A stretch of DNA of 8,462 nucleotides from Candidatus Peregrinibacteria bacterium (GTDB lineage: Bacteria; Patescibacteriota; Gracilibacteria; Peribacterales; Peribacteraceae): the NCBI GenBank assembly GCA_016866815.1, contig VGKZ01000047.1, positions 1-8,462 of the forward strand, in the 5' to 3' direction. Shown one piece after another: positions 6,088 to 8,462 of this stretch (the stretch's first letter is position 1; every line of letters starts with the position of its first letter). Position numbers and translations under genes: made by a program. Under the pieces are notes generated by a model, which made no database searches, was not told where the DNA came from, and saw only the letters and a program-made list of their open reading frames with translations.

Positions 6088-7941
6088 ATGACTCCCGTTC
6101 GTACACGACCGCCGAGCAACAGGGGATGGCTGCTGAGCCTCGTTCTCTTCTCGTTGCTCATAGCCATGTCACTCTTTTCGATGACGCATCCCGTGCGCCA
6201 GAATGACGCCAAGTATGCCGATGCGAAGGAAGTTCCGGTGAGCGCCATTACGAGGGGGTACGAGCAGAAAATGTTCAGCAAGATCGTCGTTCGCGACAAC
6301 AAAGTCTTCGCGGAGACGGCGACGGGCATGATTCTCCAGTCCTATAAGGAGGCGGGAGACACCGTGTCAGAACTCGGATGGAACGATCCGGAGAACCCTA
6401 CGGTCGTTGAAGTCGAAAATCGCGAAGCGACGAACATGCTCATCGCAGTCCTGCCAGATCTTCTCTTCCTGCTCCTGCTCGTCGGTGGGCTCATTTGGCT
6501 CTTCCGGGGCATTGCCCGCAGTCAGTCTACGGCTATGTCCTTCGGCAAGTCCCGCGCGCGTGTTGCAGACATGCGCCAGGTGAAGACCCGCTTCAAGGAT
6601 GTCGCCGGTGTGGAGGAAGCGAAGGAGGATCTGGAGGAAGTCGTCGACTTCCTGAAGAATCCGAAGAAGTACACCAGCATCGGAGCCAAAATCCCGCGCG
6701 GTGTCCTCCTCGTCGGCGCTCCGGGAACAGGAAAAACCCTTCTTGCCCGTGCTGTTGCAGGCGAGGCAGGAGTGCCGTTCTTCTCCATCGCGGGTTCCGA
6801 ATTCGTCGAGATGTTCGTCGGCGTCGGTGCGTCGCGCGTCCGTGATCTTTTCATGAAAGCGAAGCGCAACGCTCCGTGTATCGTCTTCATCGATGAAATT
6901 GATGCTGTCGGTCGCCAGCGCGGCGGCGCAGGTTTCGGTGGAGGACACGACGAGCGTGAGCAGACCCTGAACCAGATCCTCACGGAGATGGACGGCTTTG
7001 AGCAGGATACGAATGTCATCGTCATGGCAGCCACCAACCGCCCGGATGTTCTCGACAGGGCGCTACTGCGTCCGGGGCGTTTCGACCGCCGTATTTTCCT
7101 CGACAAGCCCGATCTGGAAGCCAGAAAGAAGATTCTCGAGGTCCACGGCGTTCGGAAGAAGATGGCGAAGGGTGTCGATTACACTCCAATCGCGAAGAAG
7201 ACGGTCGGTCTCGCCGGTGCGGACCTGGAAAACATCATGAATGAAGCGGCGATCTTCGCGGCGAAGAGGAAGCACAAGACCATCATGCAGGAGGATATGG
7301 ATGATGCAGTCGAGAAAGTGGCTCTGGGACCCGAGAAAAAGTCCCGCAAGCTCACGGAGAAGGAGAAGAAAATTACGGCATACCACGAGCTCGGACACGC
7401 GATTGTCGGACACCTGTGTCCGGAGAGTGATGCGCTGCACAAAATTTCGATTGTCTCGAGAGGTTCTGCCCTCGGCGTCACATGGTTTTTGCCGTCGGAG
7501 GACCAGTACACGACGAGCAAGACGAAGTTCCTGGATGAAATCTGCGGATTGCTTGGAGGTCGCGCAGCGGAGAAATTGATCTTCGACGAAATGACGACCG
7601 GTGCGAGCAATGATATCGAACGTGCGTCCCAGATCGCCCGTTCCATGGCCATGCGCTTCGGCATGGGTGACGACAAGCTCGGTCCCGTTGCCTACGGAGA
7701 GAAAGAGGGGACCATGTTCCTGGGCGTGGACCCGACCATGGCCAGGAACTACAGCGAGGAGACCGCCCGCACAATCGACGACTTCGTCCGCAAAACCGTC
7801 GAAGAGCAGTATCAGCGTGCACTCGGTATTCTGAAGAAGCACAGAGAGAAGCTCGAAGAACTTGTCGTTATTCTCCTGAAGCAGGAAACCATGAGTGTGG
7901 AGGAGTTCAAGGTGGTATTTGAGGGAAAGACTGCTGCTTGA
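6088..7941 (+). CDS. ftsH: ATP-dependent zinc metalloprotease FtsH
   Basis: The 617-aa protein is complete. TM1 (about 14-32), an external domain (33-117) and TM2 (about 118-138) precede the AAA+ module: Walker A GAPGTGKT (210-217), pore loop MFVGVG (242-247), Walker B IVFIDE (265-270) and the second region of homology with ATNRPD (315-320) and the arginine fingers in RPGRFDRR (328-335). The M41 protease follows, with zinc-binding HELGH (433-437) and the third ligand Asp509 in TTGASND (503-509). A charged coiled-coil-like tail ends the protein. FtsH hexamers pull damaged or regulated membrane proteins from the inner membrane and degrade them. Every catalytic residue is present and the length is normal, so it should be active. 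It is on its own transcription unit, divergent from PMT and followed by a 145-nt spacer before purB. No clear intrinsic terminator follows it. Confidence 0.98.
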   Translation: MTPVRTRPPSNRGWLLSLVLFSLLIAMSLFSMTHPVRQNDAKYADAKEVPVSAITRGYEQKMFSKIVVRDNKVFAETATGMILQSYKEAGDTVSELGWNDPENPTVVEVENREATNMLIAVLPDLLFLLLLVGGLIWLFRGIARSQSTAMSFGKSRARVADMRQVKTRFKDVAGVEEAKEDLEEVVDFLKNPKKYTSIGAKIPRGVLLVGAPGTGKTLLARAVAGEAGVPFFSIAGSEFVEMFVGVGASRVRDLFMKAKRNAPCIVFIDEIDAVGRQRGGAGFGGGHDEREQTLNQILTEMDGFEQDTNVIVMAATNRPDVLDRALLRPGRFDRRIFLDKPDLEARKKILEVHGVRKKMAKGVDYTPIAKKTVGLAGADLENIMNEAAIFAAKRKHKTIMQEDMDDAVEKVALGPEKKSRKLTEKEKKITAYHELGHAIVGHLCPESDALHKISIVSRGSALGVTWFLPSEDQYTTSKTKFLDEICGLLGGRAAEKLIFDEMTTGASNDIERASQIARSMAMRFGMGDDKLGPVAYGEKEGTMFLGVDPTMARNYSEETARTIDDFVRKTVEEQYQRALGILKKHREKLEELVVILLKQETMSVEEFKVVFEGKTAA

Positions 7942-7985
7942 GGTTTACGATGTTGAAGTTTGTAAGAGAATGAATGGTTATTGAT

Positions 7986-8036
7986 CATTTAGCATTTAGC
8001 ATTTATCATTTAGCATTTATAGCATTAATCATTTTC
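7986..8036 (+). repeat. Tandem 7-bp repeat of CATTTAG type
   Basis: Heptamers start at 7986, 7993, 8000, 8007 and 8014 (CATTTAG or CATTTAT). After a 2-bp slip, two decayed units CATTAAT (8023) and CATTTTC (8030) follow. The array is A+T rich, unlike the genes around it, and occupies the spacer after ftsH. Confidence 0.8.
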
Positions 8037-8057
8037 TGCTCAATGCTCAATGCTCAA
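8037..8057 (+). repeat. Three perfect tandem copies of TGCTCAA
   Basis: Units lie at 8037-8043, 8044-8050 and 8051-8057, directly after the CATTTAG array and with the same 7-bp period but a different sequence. The last unit contributes one arm of the adjoining palindrome. Confidence 0.8.
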
Positions 8058-8065
8058 TGAGCATT
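8049..8065. promoter_or_regulatory. 8-bp palindrome upstream of the purB -10 box (possible operator)
   Basis: AATGCTCA (8049-8056) and TGAGCATT (8058-8065) are perfect inverted arms around one base. The site covers the place of the purB -35 box. There is no following T-tract, so it is not an intrinsic terminator. It may be an operator, or a by-product of the TGCTCAA repeat. Confidence 0.35.
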
Positions 8066-8069
8066 ATGC

Positions 8070-8078
8070 TGCTACACT
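8070..8078 (+). promoter_or_regulatory. Putative extended -10 leaderless promoter of purB
   Basis: TGC directly before TACACT (8073-8078) makes an extended -10 box. The hexamer ends 8 nt before ATG 8087. No good -35 box is seen at the usual spacing, where ATGCTC (8050-8055) of the palindrome lies. Confidence 0.5.
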
Positions 8079-8086
8079 GTACACAA

Positions 8087-8462
8087 ATGCCTTCCATGCT
8101 TTCCCCTTTAGATGGTCGTTACCGCACGTCGGTTGAAGTCCTTTTGCCCTATTTCAGCGAAGAGGCATTGCATGGTGCACGCGTCGAGGTGGAAGTGCGG
8201 TACTTCATTGCGCTGAGCAGAGCAGGACTGAAGGAGTTTCCCGCTGTGACGGCAAAGCAGGAGAAAGAGCTGCTTGCGATTGCGAAGAATTTTGACGAGA
8301 AGAGTGCGGCAGAAATCCGCGCCATCGAGAACGCCACGAATCACGACGTGAAAGCTGTGGAATATTGGCTCAAAGATGCCGTCTCTCAAGTTTCCAATCT
8401 CAAGTCTTCGACAGAGTTTATCCACTTCGGTCTTACGAGCGAAGATGTGAACAATCTCGCCT
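8087..8462 (+). CDS. purB: Adenylosuccinate lyase (partial, N-terminal 125 residues)
   Basis: The frame is open to the right edge and gives about the first quarter of an enzyme that is 456 aa in E. coli. PurB signatures are clear: LSPLDGRY at 5-12 in the substrate-binding N-terminus, TNHDVKAVEYWLK (84-96), and EFIHFGLTSEDVNNLA (110-125), which contains the conserved TSED. The enzyme removes fumarate from SAICAR and from adenylosuccinate in purine and AMP synthesis, in the cytosol as a homotetramer. ATG 8087 fits the promoter spacing; ATG 8096, three codons in, is the alternative and would give a 17-nt distance from the -10 box. It is closer to the E. coli type of PurB than to the shorter B. 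subtilis type, judged by the ATNHDVKAVEY block. The rest of the active site lies outside the window. Confidence 0.95.
   Translation, partial: MPSMLSPLDGRYRTSVEVLLPYFSEEALHGARVEVEVRYFIALSRAGLKEFPAVTAKQEKELLAIAKNFDEKSAAEIRAIENATNHDVKAVEYWLKDAVSQVSNLKSSTEFIHFGLTSEDVNNLA

Noticed and set aside
6088..7941. Loss of an active-site residue in FtsH
   Set aside because: Walker A, Walker B, arginine fingers, HELGH and the third zinc ligand are all intact.
1..8462. Recoding of TGA as glycine, as in Gracilibacteria
   Set aside because: TGA is the stop of the GT39, PMT and ftsH genes at family-typical lengths, and no gene has an in-frame TGA.

Overview
The window looks like chromosomal DNA from a bacterium with a moderately high G+C content that uses the standard bacterial code: TGA ends at least four of the genes (the two complete GT-C genes, ftsH and, by overlap, the GT39 stop at 1788-1790). 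It holds six genes, two of them cut by the window edges. None of the six starts has a recognisable Shine-Dalgarno sequence. Five instead have a -10-like hexamer ending only 7-9 nt before the start codon, as expected for leaderless mRNAs. Leaderless style, short-unit repeats and a GT-C rich gene set would fit an uncultured candidate-phylum lineage (for example the Peregrinibacteria/Patescibacteria), but this taxonomic guess is weak.

Region 1-4212: a two-gene leftward unit of integral-membrane GT-C glycosyltransferases. A GT39-type enzyme (3428-1788) is followed, with an ATGA overlap, by a Gpi18/COG5542-like mannosyltransferase that carries an extracytoplasmic N-terminal domain (1791 to beyond base 1). 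A cytosolic GT2 polyprenyl-phosphate sugar synthase (3514-4212) reads rightward from the same divergent promoter region.

Region 4213-6087: a protein O-mannosyltransferase (PMT) homologue reads leftward (5850-4237), converging on the GT2 gene with a 24-nt gap. Its coding sequence contains a 42-bp in-frame insertion made of short direct repeats around a palindrome. The 237-nt divergent region between PMT and ftsH contains a 9-bp tandem repeat and an inverted counterpart.

Region 6088-8462: ftsH, a complete membrane AAA+ zinc protease, then a 145-nt repeat-rich spacer with two different 7-bp tandem repeats and a palindrome, then the first quarter of purB (adenylosuccinate lyase).

Working model: GT2 charges a polyprenyl phosphate with a hexose on the cytosolic face; after flipping, the three GT-C enzymes use that lipid-linked donor to glycosylate proteins or surface glycans outside the membrane. 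ftsH (membrane protein quality control) and purB (purine synthesis) are housekeeping neighbours on separate transcription units. No RNA gene, insertion sequence or CRISPR array is visible, and no stretch above 300 nt lacks a gene.
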